Positions 26,771 through 35,800 of a stretch of DNA of 64,000 bases are shown piece by piece. The translations under genes and the position numbers were made by a program. This stretch comes from CAVUOA01 sp963742955. Lineage in GTDB: Bacteria; Bacteroidota; Ignavibacteria; Tepidaquicellales; OLB5. Position 1 is the first letter of the stretch. The number at the start of each line of letters is the position of its first letter. The DNA lies in NCBI GenBank assembly GCA_963742955.1, contig CAVUOA010000008.1:1364001-1428000 (forward strand), in the 5' to 3' direction. The notes beneath the pieces are model-generated. The model ran no database searches. It was given only the letters and a program-made list of their open reading frames with translations, and was not told where the DNA came from.

Positions 26771-27508
26771 ATGAGAAAAATAAATTTAATCATGTTTTTC
26801 TTTTTTGCTCTTGTTTTATTTTCATGCGGCAAGAAAGAAGACTCTTCCGAATTTACCGATGAGAAAGTAGGCGAGCCTACCCAGAAGCAGGATAAACCCG
26901 AACAGAAACCTGAACAGAATTCAACAGAGCAGCCGAAAACTCAAACCGATACAGGTAAATCAAAAGAAAAATCAACAGAAGAGCTGAGGTTTTACAGCAA
27001 TACAAAACCGGAAGCTGTAATTTCGCCTCTGCAGGCAAAAGACCATATCGGCAGAGTTGTAACCGTTAAAGGATTTGTTGCCGATGTTTACAAAACCGAT
27101 AAAGTTGCCTACCTGAACTTTGTGGAGAAGTTTCCCGATAACCCTTTTTCGGGTGTAATATTTGCCAGCAAGTTCAAGGACTTCGGCGATATGAATATTT
27201 ACGAAGGCAAGAATGTTGCGCTTACCGGCAGAGTTACGGTTTACAAAGAAAAGCCGCAGATAATTTTAGACAGCCCGGAACAGGTTAAAGATATTAGATT
27301 AATATACTCTAAGGGAATTTTTAAAAGAACGAATTTTATTATTGAGACGCTTTTCAAATGCGTCTCATTTCTTTTTACACTTCCATTACTCCAGCATTTT
27401 CTCCGGCTCAGCCATTGCAGGTTTCTTCAGGCTTTCGATTACGTCATCGATATATTTCTTTTGGCGCATACCGACCAGCGTGCAGCTTATGCCGTCAATA
27501 GAGTTTAG
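26771..27508 (+). CDS. OB-fold lipoprotein (C-terminal end doubtful)
   Basis: A lipoprotein with lipobox LFSC at about residue 19, a Gln/Lys/Pro-rich linker (about 30-75) and an OB-fold domain (about 85-175) with IGRVVTVKGFVADVYKTDKV, then GKNVALTGRVTVYKEKPQII, similar to tRNA-anti-like secreted domains. The frame as read runs to 27508, through an intrinsic terminator and into the 3' end of the convergent aldo/keto reductase gene, which is implausible. A one-base shift near 27287 would end the protein at 27302, just after the OB domain, and would fit the terminator. Function unknown. Confidence 0.7.
   Translation: MRKINLIMFFFFALVLFSCGKKEDSSEFTDEKVGEPTQKQDKPEQKPEQNSTEQPKTQTDTGKSKEKSTEELRFYSNTKPEAVISPLQAKDHIGRVVTVKGFVADVYKTDKVAYLNFVEKFPDNPFSGVIFASKFKDFGDMNIYEGKNVALTGRVTVYKEKPQIILDSPEQVKDIRLIYSKGIFKRTNFIIETLFKCVSFLFTLPLLQHFLRLSHCRFLQAFDYVIDIFLLAHTDQRAAYAVNRV
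27343..27377. terminator. Terminator between convergent genes
   Basis: TGAGACGC (27343-27350) and GCGTCTCA (27360-27367) form a perfect stem followed by TTTCTTTTT. It lies between the OB-fold lipoprotein and the aldo/keto reductase stop at 27386. Confidence 0.8.
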
Positions 27509-28901
27509 TATGTGAATTGCTTTCTGAGACAGCGTAAGCTTCTTAAACCATGAAGCTTCTTTTTTTCCCGCAAGAGAATTCAGCTTTTCGTGCAGCTCTT
27601 TTGAGCGGGTGTTTGCGGCAAGCCCGTAAATGGTTTCCATTATTTCCATAAGCTTGTTTATCTGTTTTGCTATTGCATCAAGCCGGTTTCTCATTTCATT
27701 TGTTATATTAGGCGAGCGTATAATTACGGTGAATGCATAATTTACTCTCGGAATCAGAAACTGTTTTTTAACATCGTTAAAGCTTTCTATTGAGCCGAAG
27801 TTCTTCCAGTTTTCTTTCATCACCTGCCCGGCTTTAAGAAAATAGTTTACCGCTTCACCGTTTTTTTCCGAGAGCTTCAGTATTTCAAGGTATTCTTTCA
27901 GGAAATCTTCTTCCATAGAGTCAAGCAGGTTTATTTCAGTAATAATCTGCGCTTCATCGAGCTTGTAATATTCCGGGTTTGTTTTAAAATCCGCCAGGCG
28001 TTTAAGCTTTTTATCATTTATTGCGTTAAGCGGACGGTTTACAAGCACGCCGAGATTATTTTCGCGCGCAATCTGAATTAGCGTTTTTGTTTCCGCTTTC
28101 TGGTTTTTGTTTTCAAGCGCGCCTTTTTCAAAAAGATTAAGCGGAAACTCGATTACATAAAAATGATTATCGGGCTTTACTTCTTCTGCAGCCCTCAGGC
28201 AAAGCTCAAGCGATGTAAATGTTTGGTCATCGATTCCGTAAACAAATGCATTTGATGAAATTCCGTAGCATGATATTCTTCCGCTTTTAACTTCGGTTTC
28301 AAGATACTCGAATGCATTTTTTGATTCTCCTGTAGTACTCATGCCTAAGCTCTTCTATATCAAGGTCTTTTGATAAAGGCGAGTCAAGAAAATATTCGGG
28401 GTTATGCAGAAGATATACATCTATAGTTTCAAGCTTCAATCTTTCAAGCGAGCCTGTAATCTGGTCAGCAAGAAATTCGGGATGGATTGAGTGCCAGAGG
28501 TCATCGGTGTATTCTGTAACTTCTTTATACGGGCTTCCCGCTGTTTCCCGCTCTTTTGCAGCTTCAAGGTTTTTGCCCTGGATGTATCCGCCTTTGGTTA
28601 CTATTACAATTTCTTCGCGCTTAATTTTGCCTGCGTTTAGCATTTCGCCCAATGCGTTGCCAATCAGTATTTCACTTCCGCCATCGGAATAATTGGATGA
28701 AGTATCAATTAAATTTATTCCGTTTTCCAATGCATATTCCATTGCTTCATAATGTTCGTGCACGCGGAAATCAACCCTGTAAGCGCCGAAGCCGGAGGCT
28801 GAAATCATGAGCCCGGTTTTGCCAAGCTGTTTATGCATAAGCTTGGGAAACTTATCGCAGAATGCTGCTGTGTCTTGTGTTGTTGCTTTGGATTTAATCA
28901 T
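27386..28901 (-). CDS. Aldo/keto reductase family protein (one frameshift)
   Basis: The N-terminal piece (28299-28901) has the AKR TIM-barrel start: MHKQLGKTGLMISASGFGAY, NGINLIDTSSNYSDGGSEIL with the catalytic Asp/Tyr region, IVTKGGY with the catalytic Lys, and DVYLLHNPEYF. The C-terminal piece (27386-28342) continues with KNAFEYLETEVKSGRISCYG and ends ISCTLVGMRQKKYIDDVIES, the usual AKR end. The break lies in a run of six T on the plus strand (28317-28322); one base fewer joins RRIK to NAFEYLE. The corrected protein is about 505 residues, longer than standard AKRs because of a helical insert in the middle of the C-terminal piece. Substrate unknown. Confidence 0.85.
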
Positions 28902-28996
28902 CTCTTCTGTTTAGTTGTAAATAAGTAAAATAATAGTAATAGCTAAAATCTTAAAGTCACCGCTGATTACCACCACTTATTACCACCACTGATTTC

Positions 28997-29023
28997 GCTG
29001 ATTACGCTGATTACGCTGATTAC
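28997..29023. repeat. Three tandem GCTGATTAC units
   Basis: Exact 9-bp direct repeats, with a partial fourth at 29024 and looser GCTGATT copies from 28962. Similar CTGATT-rich tracts occur after the genes ending at 37679 and 47923. Confidence 0.75.
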
Positions 29024-29040
29024 GCTGAATTATTCATAAA

Positions 29041-29190
29041 AAAGTCATTACTTCAAGTAATGTTAAGTAATAAAAGTGACCTTAAATCGCAAGTTTTTCA
29101 GATTTAAGTAATGAAAGTGACCCTGAAATGCGGTTTTTCGGATTGACAGATTAACCGGAAACCTTAAAAATTGCTTGTTTTAGCCATTTC
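29041..29190 (-). repeat. Intergenic palindromic repeat, copy 2 (inverted)
   Basis: Read on the minus strand this gives CCGAAAAACCGCATTTCAGG, a TTACTTAA stretch and the CATTACTTgAAGTAATG palindrome (29046-29062), in the same order as copy 1 at 5981-6060. Confidence 0.6.
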
Positions 29191-29211
29191 ACTGTTTTTT
29201 AAAGAACGAAA

Positions 29212-29325
29212 TTATCGAGTGTATCGAGATTATCGAGTGTGTTGAGTGTATAGAGTCTGTTGAGTGTAACGAGAGTATTTTTTACTCCGCACTCGAGAGA
29301 CCCGATGCACTCCGCACTCTACAAT
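29212..29325. repeat. Degenerate ATCGAGTGT/GTTGAGTGT tandem tract
   Basis: Imperfect 9-12 base units (TTATCGAGTGT, ATCGAGATTATCGAGTGT, GTTGAGTGT, ATAGAGTCT, GTTGAGTGT), followed by two ACTCCGCACTC elements in the opposite sense that could pair with the GAGTG units. Confidence 0.5.
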
Positions 29326-29435
29326 AAATCTAAAACGGAAAAATCGATTTGTCAAGAGGCTGGGAAAATAAATTTTGCAAGGTACTGATAAAACAGTATA
29401 AATATTTATAGTAATGAACTGAATGTATTCCTAGG

Positions 29436-29948
29436 TTAATTTAATATACGGCTAGAAAGAAAGGGGATTGCCCGTATCCTTTCATCAGTGCTGGCAATAT
29501 ATGATAAATTACCACGAGAAAGCGTGGTTGCTACATGAATTGCATCGGTTAATTCTATTGGTTTTGCATCACCATCTATGAAGACATGTGTCGGGACATC
29601 GGTCATGAATGGAATCAAATCCATATCCAATGGTGCAATTAAAAACCATCCAGGGTAGTTCTGAACGAAATCATGTAAATTCGCAATCGTAAATTTGGAA
29701 TTTACTTTTGTATCAAATCGACGAGTCATTTCTATAAATGCAAATGCAGATGCGATTACAAGGCCAGAAACGCTAGGGTCATTTGTATCAGAATATTTTA
29801 CTATAACAGAATTAATTGTTTTTACTAACTCGGATGTTAAATGACCATTAGAAATGAAACGCCCCAGTCCTCTATTTGCTGTATTTGTATCGAAATATTG
29901 GCCTATAAATTCGATTAGGATATTAGTATCTAAAATAGTTTCTTTCAA
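29436..29948 (-). CDS. PIN-domain ribonuclease of the four-gene cassette
   Basis: A 170-residue protein with the full PIN acidic set: D7 in ILDTNILIEF, E73 in AFAFIEMTRRF, D135 in ELTDAIHVATT, and D155 in IASTDERI. PIN proteins are Mg2+/Mn2+-dependent RNases, often toxins of VapC type. Here it is larger than a typical 130-140 residue VapC and is not next to a recognisable small antitoxin; it is the last gene of a tight operon with an AAA+ ATPase and a winged-helix protein. It starts 14 bp after the small upstream gene. A role as an RNase effector is an inference. Confidence 0.85.
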   Translation of the reverse strand: MKETILDTNILIEFIGQYFDTNTANRGLGRFISNGHLTSELVKTINSVIVKYSDTNDPSVSGLVIASAFAFIEMTRRFDTKVNSKFTIANLHDFVQNYPGWFLIAPLDMDLIPFMTDVPTHVFIDGDAKPIELTDAIHVATTLSRGNLSYIASTDERIRAIPFLSSRILN

Positions 29949-29962
29949 AACTTGAACCTGTT

Positions 29963-30379
29963 TTATAATCTTTCTAGATATTCATCTACAAATGATGTAT
30001 TCCAATTGTAATCTATATTTTTTAGAGATATTAAACTTATATTATTGAATGGAGTTAAATTTACATCATTACTATATTTCCAAAATTCGATATTTGATTC
30101 ATTATCTGACTGTTGGAAAACACCAAAGCTCAAAACGTTCTCATCAATATCAGCTGGTACAAAATATTTATCTTTTGGTATTTCCTGAAGAATAGTTTTT
30201 TTATTCCGAACCTTGTCAATGCATTTATGGGAAAGATCAGTTTTTCGTTGGTTTTCGATTATTTCGATTATGTCTGCAATTGAATAAAAATATATCGTAT
30301 CTGTGTCATTAATAGATGCACAATTTTCTTCAATAATGATTTGTTTAATTATATCTTGAGACAATAAGATGGTTTTCAT
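29963..30379 (-). CDS. Small unknown protein of the four-gene cassette
   Basis: 138 residues, Ile/Asn/Asp-rich and acidic, with no signal peptide, membrane helix or motif I recognise. It overlaps the upstream ATPase gene by 4 bases (ATGA), suggesting translational coupling, and sits directly before the PIN nuclease. Its position just before the nuclease and its acidic character would fit an inhibitor or adaptor of the PIN protein, but nothing in the sequence proves this. Confidence 0.7.
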   Translation of the reverse strand: MKTILLSQDIIKQIIIEENCASINDTDTIYFYSIADIIEIIENQRKTDLSHKCIDKVRNKKTILQEIPKDKYFVPADIDENVLSFGVFQQSDNESNIEFWKYSNDVNLTPFNNISLISLKNIDYNWNTSFVDEYLERL

Positions 30380-31773
30380 GAATTAATATTCTTTCCACCA
30401 GTTAAATCAATTTGAGGTGGAGTAGTTTCAATATTTTCGTCAATAGCAGGAGGTTCCACCTTTTCTTTCTGAAGGATTACTTGATTAATAAATTGTTCTT
30501 CAATTTTATCAATATTTTGATTTGCTGCGTTTTCAATAACCTCATGAAGAAGGGTAAGCATTCTTCCTGGTACACCACCAGATTTTACAAGAGCTTCATT
30601 TATGGCATCTTCATTAAAAGGTGAAAGATCATTACCGTTTGTCGAAGCAATTAATCTATAGTGCTTTAAATATTCGTTAACCAACGGTCTGGCGTCTTTT
30701 GCTTGCAATGGAGGAAAGTAAATTGTATTCCTTTGTGCATCAGGTTCATTAATTGGAGCTAATCTATCTAGACCTGCAGCGTTCCAATGGGGTAATAATA
30801 TTTCTTGTATCCCTGGATGTATTGTAAGTAGCATTCCATAAAATCTTTTTTTTGCAGAAGCACAATTCCCATCAAATAAAAAATATCGAATAGATTCTAC
30901 AAACGAGCGTCTTTCTAACAAATTCTGATATGTAATTATTTTTTCAACTTCATCTACCAATATTAATCCTCTTGTAAATTTAGCTTCTACAAACAAATTT
31001 ACAAGATCATGAAACACAATCTTGCCACCGTCTTGTCTCCATCTATAATCAGTGTAATTATCTAGGCAAAATCGCCTGAATTTTTCAGAATCATTTCCTA
31101 GCTGTGCCAATGCATCTGCAAAATCCTCACGAATACCTGAGGATTTCAAAGTGTGTTTTACAAAAGGATTAAGATCGAAATCAACATTAATACCGTTTTC
31201 ATTCAACCATTGATTATTACATAATTTATCAAGTATATCCTCTGTAGTAGTAATTTTAGATATCAAACTCTCATTAATTTTACCTGATAATGCTCTAATT
31301 CTACCTAGTGCTATTGATATAACATTTTTTTCTATTAAATTATCAAAAATTAGTCTTGAGAATTGCCAAAATTTACGAGGTGGTGTAGAAGAGTTTGGTA
31401 CTATATGGCTAGCAAGTATAACTGCACTGCCATTTGAAGCATTGTCACCAAGGTCATTCATAATACGATCGGTTTGTTTTTTTAAAAATACGGTCTTGCC
31501 AATTCCTCTGCCTCTTTTCGTAGCATGGTCCATAAGAAAAATCAAAGTCCTAATATCAGGTTTATCAGGTCGAGGTATTAAGAAATCATCAAAATCCTTT
31601 CTTTGTTTTAAATGTAAAGTTTCATAGTATATATCTCCATTTAAACGAGGGTCAAAATTATCAAGAACAAGTGAAGGTTCTGATGGGAAAGGATTTTCCT
31701 TCAATCCAAGTTTTATGAACCTATTAGGTATTTCTGTAACTGCTGTATTGGGTGTTCTTAGTATGTTACTCAT
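30376..31773 (-). CDS. AAA+ (ORC/ExeA-like) ATPase of the four-gene cassette
   Basis: A 465-residue P-loop ATPase. It opens with FIKLGLKENPFPSEP, like the GLxxNPF entry of ExeA/ORC-type AAA+ proteins. The Walker A-like GRGIGKT is at 88-94 (the usual first Gly of GxxxxGKT is replaced), Walker B GLILVDEVEK at 269-278 with D274/E275, and a sensor-2-like SGGVPGRMLTLLHEVIENA at 398-416. The C-terminal 50 residues are polar and Pro-rich. It starts 20 bp after the wHTH gene. Such ATPases act as DNA-remodelling or sensing modules in mobile elements and defence systems; this one matches no named system I can recall. Confidence 0.85.
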   Translation of the reverse strand: MSNILRTPNTAVTEIPNRFIKLGLKENPFPSEPSLVLDNFDPRLNGDIYYETLHLKQRKDFDDFLIPRPDKPDIRTLIFLMDHATKRGRGIGKTVFLKKQTDRIMNDLGDNASNGSAVILASHIVPNSSTPPRKFWQFSRLIFDNLIEKNVISIALGRIRALSGKINESLISKITTTEDILDKLCNNQWLNENGINVDFDLNPFVKHTLKSSGIREDFADALAQLGNDSEKFRRFCLDNYTDYRWRQDGGKIVFHDLVNLFVEAKFTRGLILVDEVEKIITYQNLLERRSFVESIRYFLFDGNCASAKKRFYGMLLTIHPGIQEILLPHWNAAGLDRLAPINEPDAQRNTIYFPPLQAKDARPLVNEYLKHYRLIASTNGNDLSPFNEDAINEALVKSGGVPGRMLTLLHEVIENAANQNIDKIEEQFINQVILQKEKVEPPAIDENIETTPPQIDLTGGKNINS

Positions 31774-31793
31774 GTTTTGAAATTCCTTTCGAT

Positions 31794-33149
31794 TTATTTA
31801 CGTACTTTGCCAGTTGAGATTGCTATTAATGAATAGGGCACTTTATCAACATATACAGGTCTGCGTAATAGATTGGAACCACTTTGCTGATCTGGTCTTA
31901 TATCACTTTCAAGTGATAATGAGAATGTCTTCCCGTCAATTATACTCTCACGAATACTTTCTCGATAGAGATTTTCGAGAAATTTATCAAAAAGAACTGA
32001 ACTAAGACGCAATCTTCTACAGACTTCATCACGGATTTCAAGTAAAGAAATATAAAGTGAACCTTTTTTTCTCGAAGTAAGAATATAGACATCTTGAAGT
32101 GAACGAGTGAATTCACTTCTTATTTTATACCATTCTGGCTGATACAGTTTTAGACTTATATTACTGTAAGGTTCTTTTATTTCATTAATTTCTTCAAAAT
32201 CTGATGAAATGGTTTTTCTAAAACCTCCACATGGAAAAATTAACCTGCCTGAAATTTCGCTATGATGATCAGAGTAAAATATAAATTCTAATGCTTCCAG
32301 TATTGGACACCAAGATTGGAAAGACCTAGGTGGTATTGGGTGCTTTGAAGATTCGAAATCCAATCTATTTTCGACTGGTGATATATTTCCAAACAAAATA
32401 CTAATTGAAGCTTCTCTCATTGCTAGGGAAAGTCTGCGTCTTGCTGAAAACCTTTCAACTTTTGGCTTTTCACGTGATGGTTTGATCTCTTTTTTAATTT
32501 TTGCAACTCTTTTACGTTTTGCTTCTCCAAGTTGATGCCATGTTTTTTTTACTTCGAATATCCAATCATTGATGTTAACGGGGAATGCGCCAGGAAATCT
32601 GGATTTGGCAATATTAACAGACTCAATCGCCATTTCTTCTAATTCTCGTGACCAATGAACTTCTTCCCATTTTCTGCTTGACAAATCCTTTTCCCTAATT
32701 GGTGTTGGTAATACGATTTCTCCTTGTCTATTGGGGTTTAATTCAAGTAATCTATATAAAAACCATCCGGGTATAACGAATCTATCGTACATTTTAACAG
32801 CCAAAATTCGTTTGAATTGCCTTAGATCTGTTTTAGCTAGCTCTGACATTTTTTCACCTTCAGGTGTAATAACATACTTGTCAGTTTCAGCTTTAATTTT
32901 CCTTATCCATCCATAAGCTTCAAGTTCTTTTATTGCATCGTTCGCAATTGTTGGTGTAACTTTATTAATTATAAGCAGTCCTCTCAAACGTTGTCCAAGT
33001 CCTATTTCTTCAGATATTAGTCGATCAATTGAGATTACTGTTTCTTTTTCTGAAAATTGAAGAACTTGAATATAGACACTGATACCCCCGAAAGATCCTA
33101 CATCACGGCTTTTTGGTTGTTTCCAATAAAATAAATTACCCTGTGTCAT
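31794..33149 (-). CDS. Large winged-helix protein, first gene of the cassette
   Basis: 451 residues. A winged-helix DNA-binding domain is likely at about 35-110: IDRLISEEIGLGQRLRGLLI, then VTPTIANDAIKELEAYGWIR with a wing KAETDKYVITPEGEKMSELA. The middle (about 200-245) is strongly basic (KRKRVAKIKKEIKPSREKPK), and the C-terminal half is mixed alpha/beta without a known motif. It is the promoter-proximal gene of the operon, 118 bp from the divergent-side neighbour, with a perfect dyad 27-47 bp before its ATG. It may both regulate the operon and act as the DNA-recognition subunit (inference). Confidence 0.75.
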   Translation of the reverse strand: MTQGNLFYWKQPKSRDVGSFGGISVYIQVLQFSEKETVISIDRLISEEIGLGQRLRGLLIINKVTPTIANDAIKELEAYGWIRKIKAETDKYVITPEGEKMSELAKTDLRQFKRILAVKMYDRFVIPGWFLYRLLELNPNRQGEIVLPTPIREKDLSSRKWEEVHWSRELEEMAIESVNIAKSRFPGAFPVNINDWIFEVKKTWHQLGEAKRKRVAKIKKEIKPSREKPKVERFSARRRLSLAMREASISILFGNISPVENRLDFESSKHPIPPRSFQSWCPILEALEFIFYSDHHSEISGRLIFPCGGFRKTISSDFEEINEIKEPYSNISLKLYQPEWYKIRSEFTRSLQDVYILTSRKKGSLYISLLEIRDEVCRRLRLSSVLFDKFLENLYRESIRESIIDGKTFSLSLESDIRPDQQSGSNLLRRPVYVDKVPYSLIAISTGKVRK

Positions 33150-33175
33150 TTTTATAGTATATCATAAATTATTAA

Positions 33176-33196
33176 AAACTTAATGAAATTAAGTTT
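33176..33196. promoter_or_regulatory. Perfect dyad upstream of the four-gene cassette
   Basis: AAACTTAAT-GAA-ATTAAGTTT: a 9-bp perfect inverted repeat with a 3-bp centre, 27-47 bp before the wHTH gene start on the minus strand. It suits an operator for that protein; as a stem in RNA it is AT-only and weak. Confidence 0.5.
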
Positions 33197-33267
33197 CAAC
33201 ATCAACGTAAATAAATACAACTTATCTACTATATTTATATCTTTTAAATATGTAAATGTGAGGTTTT

Positions 33268-35161
33268 CTAATCCTCAGCTATCACTATAACCTTATCTTT
33301 CTCATCAAAGGTAACCATGCTCGATTTATCGGGATTTACAACTATTCCGTAAGTCCTTGAAGCATCGTGCGAGTATTTGCAAATCCTGTAGCCGATTGCG
33401 ATTTCATTTCTTCCTGCGGCAGATTCAACCACAGTATAGAAGTTTACGGGCACACCCGGCTTAATATAATTTACAGCAGGCTTAAGATAAATTTCCGAAC
33501 CCTCGGCATCGAATAAATCATCGAACACTGCTTTTAATTCGCGGTTTTCAGAGAGCTGTGAAAGCATTGCGCTGATTAGCTTATTGCTGATAATAAAATC
33601 ATCCGCCTTTGTTACCTCTGCAAGCTCTTTATTGCGGATATCCATCATTTCGCTTACTATGCTGAATTCCCTGCCGAGAGTTTCCGATATATTGCGCAAA
33701 TGCAGGAGCGTTATCAGCGTTCTGGAATCAGCCTCCTGAACGCCGAGAGTATCTGAATAGCAGAGGATTATTATATGGTTATACTTTTGAAGATTCAGGG
33801 ATTCAAGCATTTCTCTATCGGTAGTCTCGCCCTGTTTGAAATCAACTTCCTGGTTTTTAACAGCTTTTTTAACCAGGTCAATCTCAGCAGTTATCTCATT
33901 ATCATTTACTATAGTAACCGTTGAGCCTTTTGCGAGGTAATTATCAAGCTCTCTTATAATAGAGCAGCCGCGCCTGTTCCACCCTAAGATTAAGTGTATG
34001 TTCGGGGTTATGGTTTTGCATACCCGCATCTGCAAATGCTGAAGTATCGATATCTATATCATTTTTGCCCGATAGAATTATTGTATCGTCGTCTTCCGAA
34101 ATTGCAATAACTTTATCTTTAGCGCCGAAAACCGTATCCATCGGGGGATTAATTTTAATTGTTCCGTCAGCAAACCGCATTCCTATAACGGAGGAATCTT
34201 CATAAGCGTGAAGCGCATATTTAAAAGTTTTGCCTTCAAGGCGGGGTTCATGCTGGAAATATGTTTCATCACCCGCAAAACCAAGCAGCTCATCATAAAC
34301 AATGCTTAAGCCTGACTGCCTGCAGGTTTGCGCTGTTACCCTGGCAATAAGGTCATCGGAATGAATAAGCGTAATTTCGTCTTTGCCAATCATCTCCGCA
34401 ACTTCCTTGTTCCTGCGGTCATTTACCTCGGCAACAATGTGGTATTTATCTTCTTTTCTTACGGGGTTGTTAATGATTGCAAGAATTGTTTTAATAACAT
34501 GAATATCAGGGTCGCTTTCAGTACCCGCAAGAATAAGTATTGACCTTGCCTCATCGGGGTTTACAATTTTTAAATCATCAAGGTCAATTGGGTCACCGTT
34601 GCGGCAGATTATTCTTGTGTTTTTCAGAACGGAAATTTTGGTTCTTACCTCATCTTCCATTTCAACTTTATCCCGCGGCGCAAGTATTACAATAGAAGGA
34701 TTTTTTTGGTTTTCGTTTGCAATAACAATTTCGGAAATAATGGGGAAAATTTTTTCTGACCAGCCGAGAATAAGAGTATGATTTTTTTCGATTACGAACG
34801 AGCGTCCTTTTCTTAATTCATCAAGCTTGCCGGAAATGCCGGTAGAAAGAACACCTATGAGCGCGCTGACGATAAATATTCCGCCGACTGTAACGCCGAG
34901 CATTACAAACCTGAATCCCCATCCTGTATCGCCGCCCATTGTGCCGGGGTCAAGTGTTCTCATAAGGCTTTCCCACGCCGCTTCAACAAAACCAAGCGCG
35001 CTGCCTTCATCCTGTGTCAGTCCCGCAAAGCTGATTATAATTCCTGCAAGTATTACCATAGCGAGTGAGATTATTCCAAGCCACCCGATTAAAGCGCCGG
35101 GACCGGAAGACATGAGGTTATCAAACCTGTAATGGAGTTTTTGTTTAAAGCTCGTGTTCAT
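33268..35161 (-). CDS. CASTOR/POLLUX-like ion channel with two RCK (TrkA-N) domains, one frameshift
   Basis: The N-terminal piece (33944-35161) has two or three membrane helices and a pore-like segment LMRTLDPGTMGGDTGWGF, then a first RCK domain starting HTLILGWSEKIFPIISEI. The C-terminal piece (33268-34035) continues with a second RCK domain starting ILGWNRRGCSIIRELDNYLA. The frame is broken at about 33990: one base fewer in the TTAAT/ATTAA stretch joins HNPEHT to LILGWNRRG, mirroring the first RCK start. The corrected protein is about 630 residues, the normal size of the family, which forms cation channels gated by ligand-binding RCK domains. Confidence 0.88.
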
Positions 35162-35228
35162 TTTTGTTTATGTAATTTTTATCCGTGGAATTCCGGCTGA
35201 ACAGGAATAATAAGCCGTTAAAAAAAAT

Positions 35229-35618
35229 TTATTTAGATACAATAATATCTATACCCTGCGGAAAGTTATTATACTGTTTAACTTTGGGTTCGTTTAAAAC
35301 GTTTTCGGGGTCAACGTCTCCGTGGAAAAAATGGCTTCCTGTTTTTGCAGTCCACGTTACAGCAACAGTAAATGAATCTCCTTTTGGAAGAATATTTCTA
35401 ATACCCGATTCAAGAATTTTTTTATCGCAGACAATCTGCCACGGTATGCCTTCAAGCGCCGAACCGCTTACATTTTTTACAGTCATTTTTACAGTAACGG
35501 TTTCACCGGTCTTCGGGTTTAGAGGTTTGACAGAAAAAGAAGTTACCTGCACCTTATCGTCTTTTCTCCCGGAAATGGTTTCTTCTTTTTTTATCAGAGG
35601 GCTTTTGCTTTTATTCAT
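35229..35618 (-). CDS. Small CARDB-like beta-sandwich protein
   Basis: 129 residues with a Lys-rich start and no signal peptide. It is followed by one Ig-like domain: VTSFSVKPLNPKTGETVTVK, then MTVKNVSGSALEGIPWQIVC, the pattern of CARDB/adhesion-type domains. An overlapping plus-strand frame at 35185-35631 is the shadow. It lies 67 bp from the channel gene start on the same strand. Function unknown. Confidence 0.7.
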   Translation of the reverse strand: MNKSKSPLIKKEETISGRKDDKVQVTSFSVKPLNPKTGETVTVKMTVKNVSGSALEGIPWQIVCDKKILESGIRNILPKGDSFTVAVTWTAKTGSHFFHGDVDPENVLNEPKVKQYNNFPQGIDIIVSK

Positions 35619-35800
35619 TTTGAAACTTTAATTATCCTCAATTATAGCTCTAAATCTTATTTTTTTCAAGAATTTAATATGAATATTTCTTTAATTTGAC
35701 TATCTTAAAATATATCCTTTGAATATAAATATAATTATCAATATTATTAAGGTTAAGCCTTCGAAATTAAAGCTTTTTTAAAAAATATTTCTATACTAAT

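Larger units (their letters stand above)
28902..29435. other. Repeat-rich intergenic region beside the four-gene cassette
   Basis: 534 bases with no gene seen. In order: three exact GCTGATTAC tandem units (28997-29023) with partial ones around them; a palindrome CATTACTTcAAGTAATG (29046-29062); the inverted copy of the CTGAAAAACCGC repeat; and a degenerate tract of ATCGAGTGT/GTTGAGTGT units (about 29212-29325). This concentration of repeats borders the AT-rich cassette on one side. Confidence 0.6.

Noticed and set aside
28962..29325. CRISPR array
   Set aside because: The units are 9-12 bp, adjoining and degenerate, without unique spacers, and no cas gene is present.
29436..30379. PIN gene and preceding small gene as an ordinary VapBC toxin-antitoxin pair
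   Set aside because: The small protein is 138 residues without an antitoxin-type DNA-binding start, the PIN protein is larger than typical VapC, and both are coupled to an ATPase and wHTH gene.
35185..35631. Plus-strand frame overlapping the CARDB-like gene
   Set aside because: The minus-strand frame has a clear Ig-like pattern and ATG start; the plus frame looks like its shadow.
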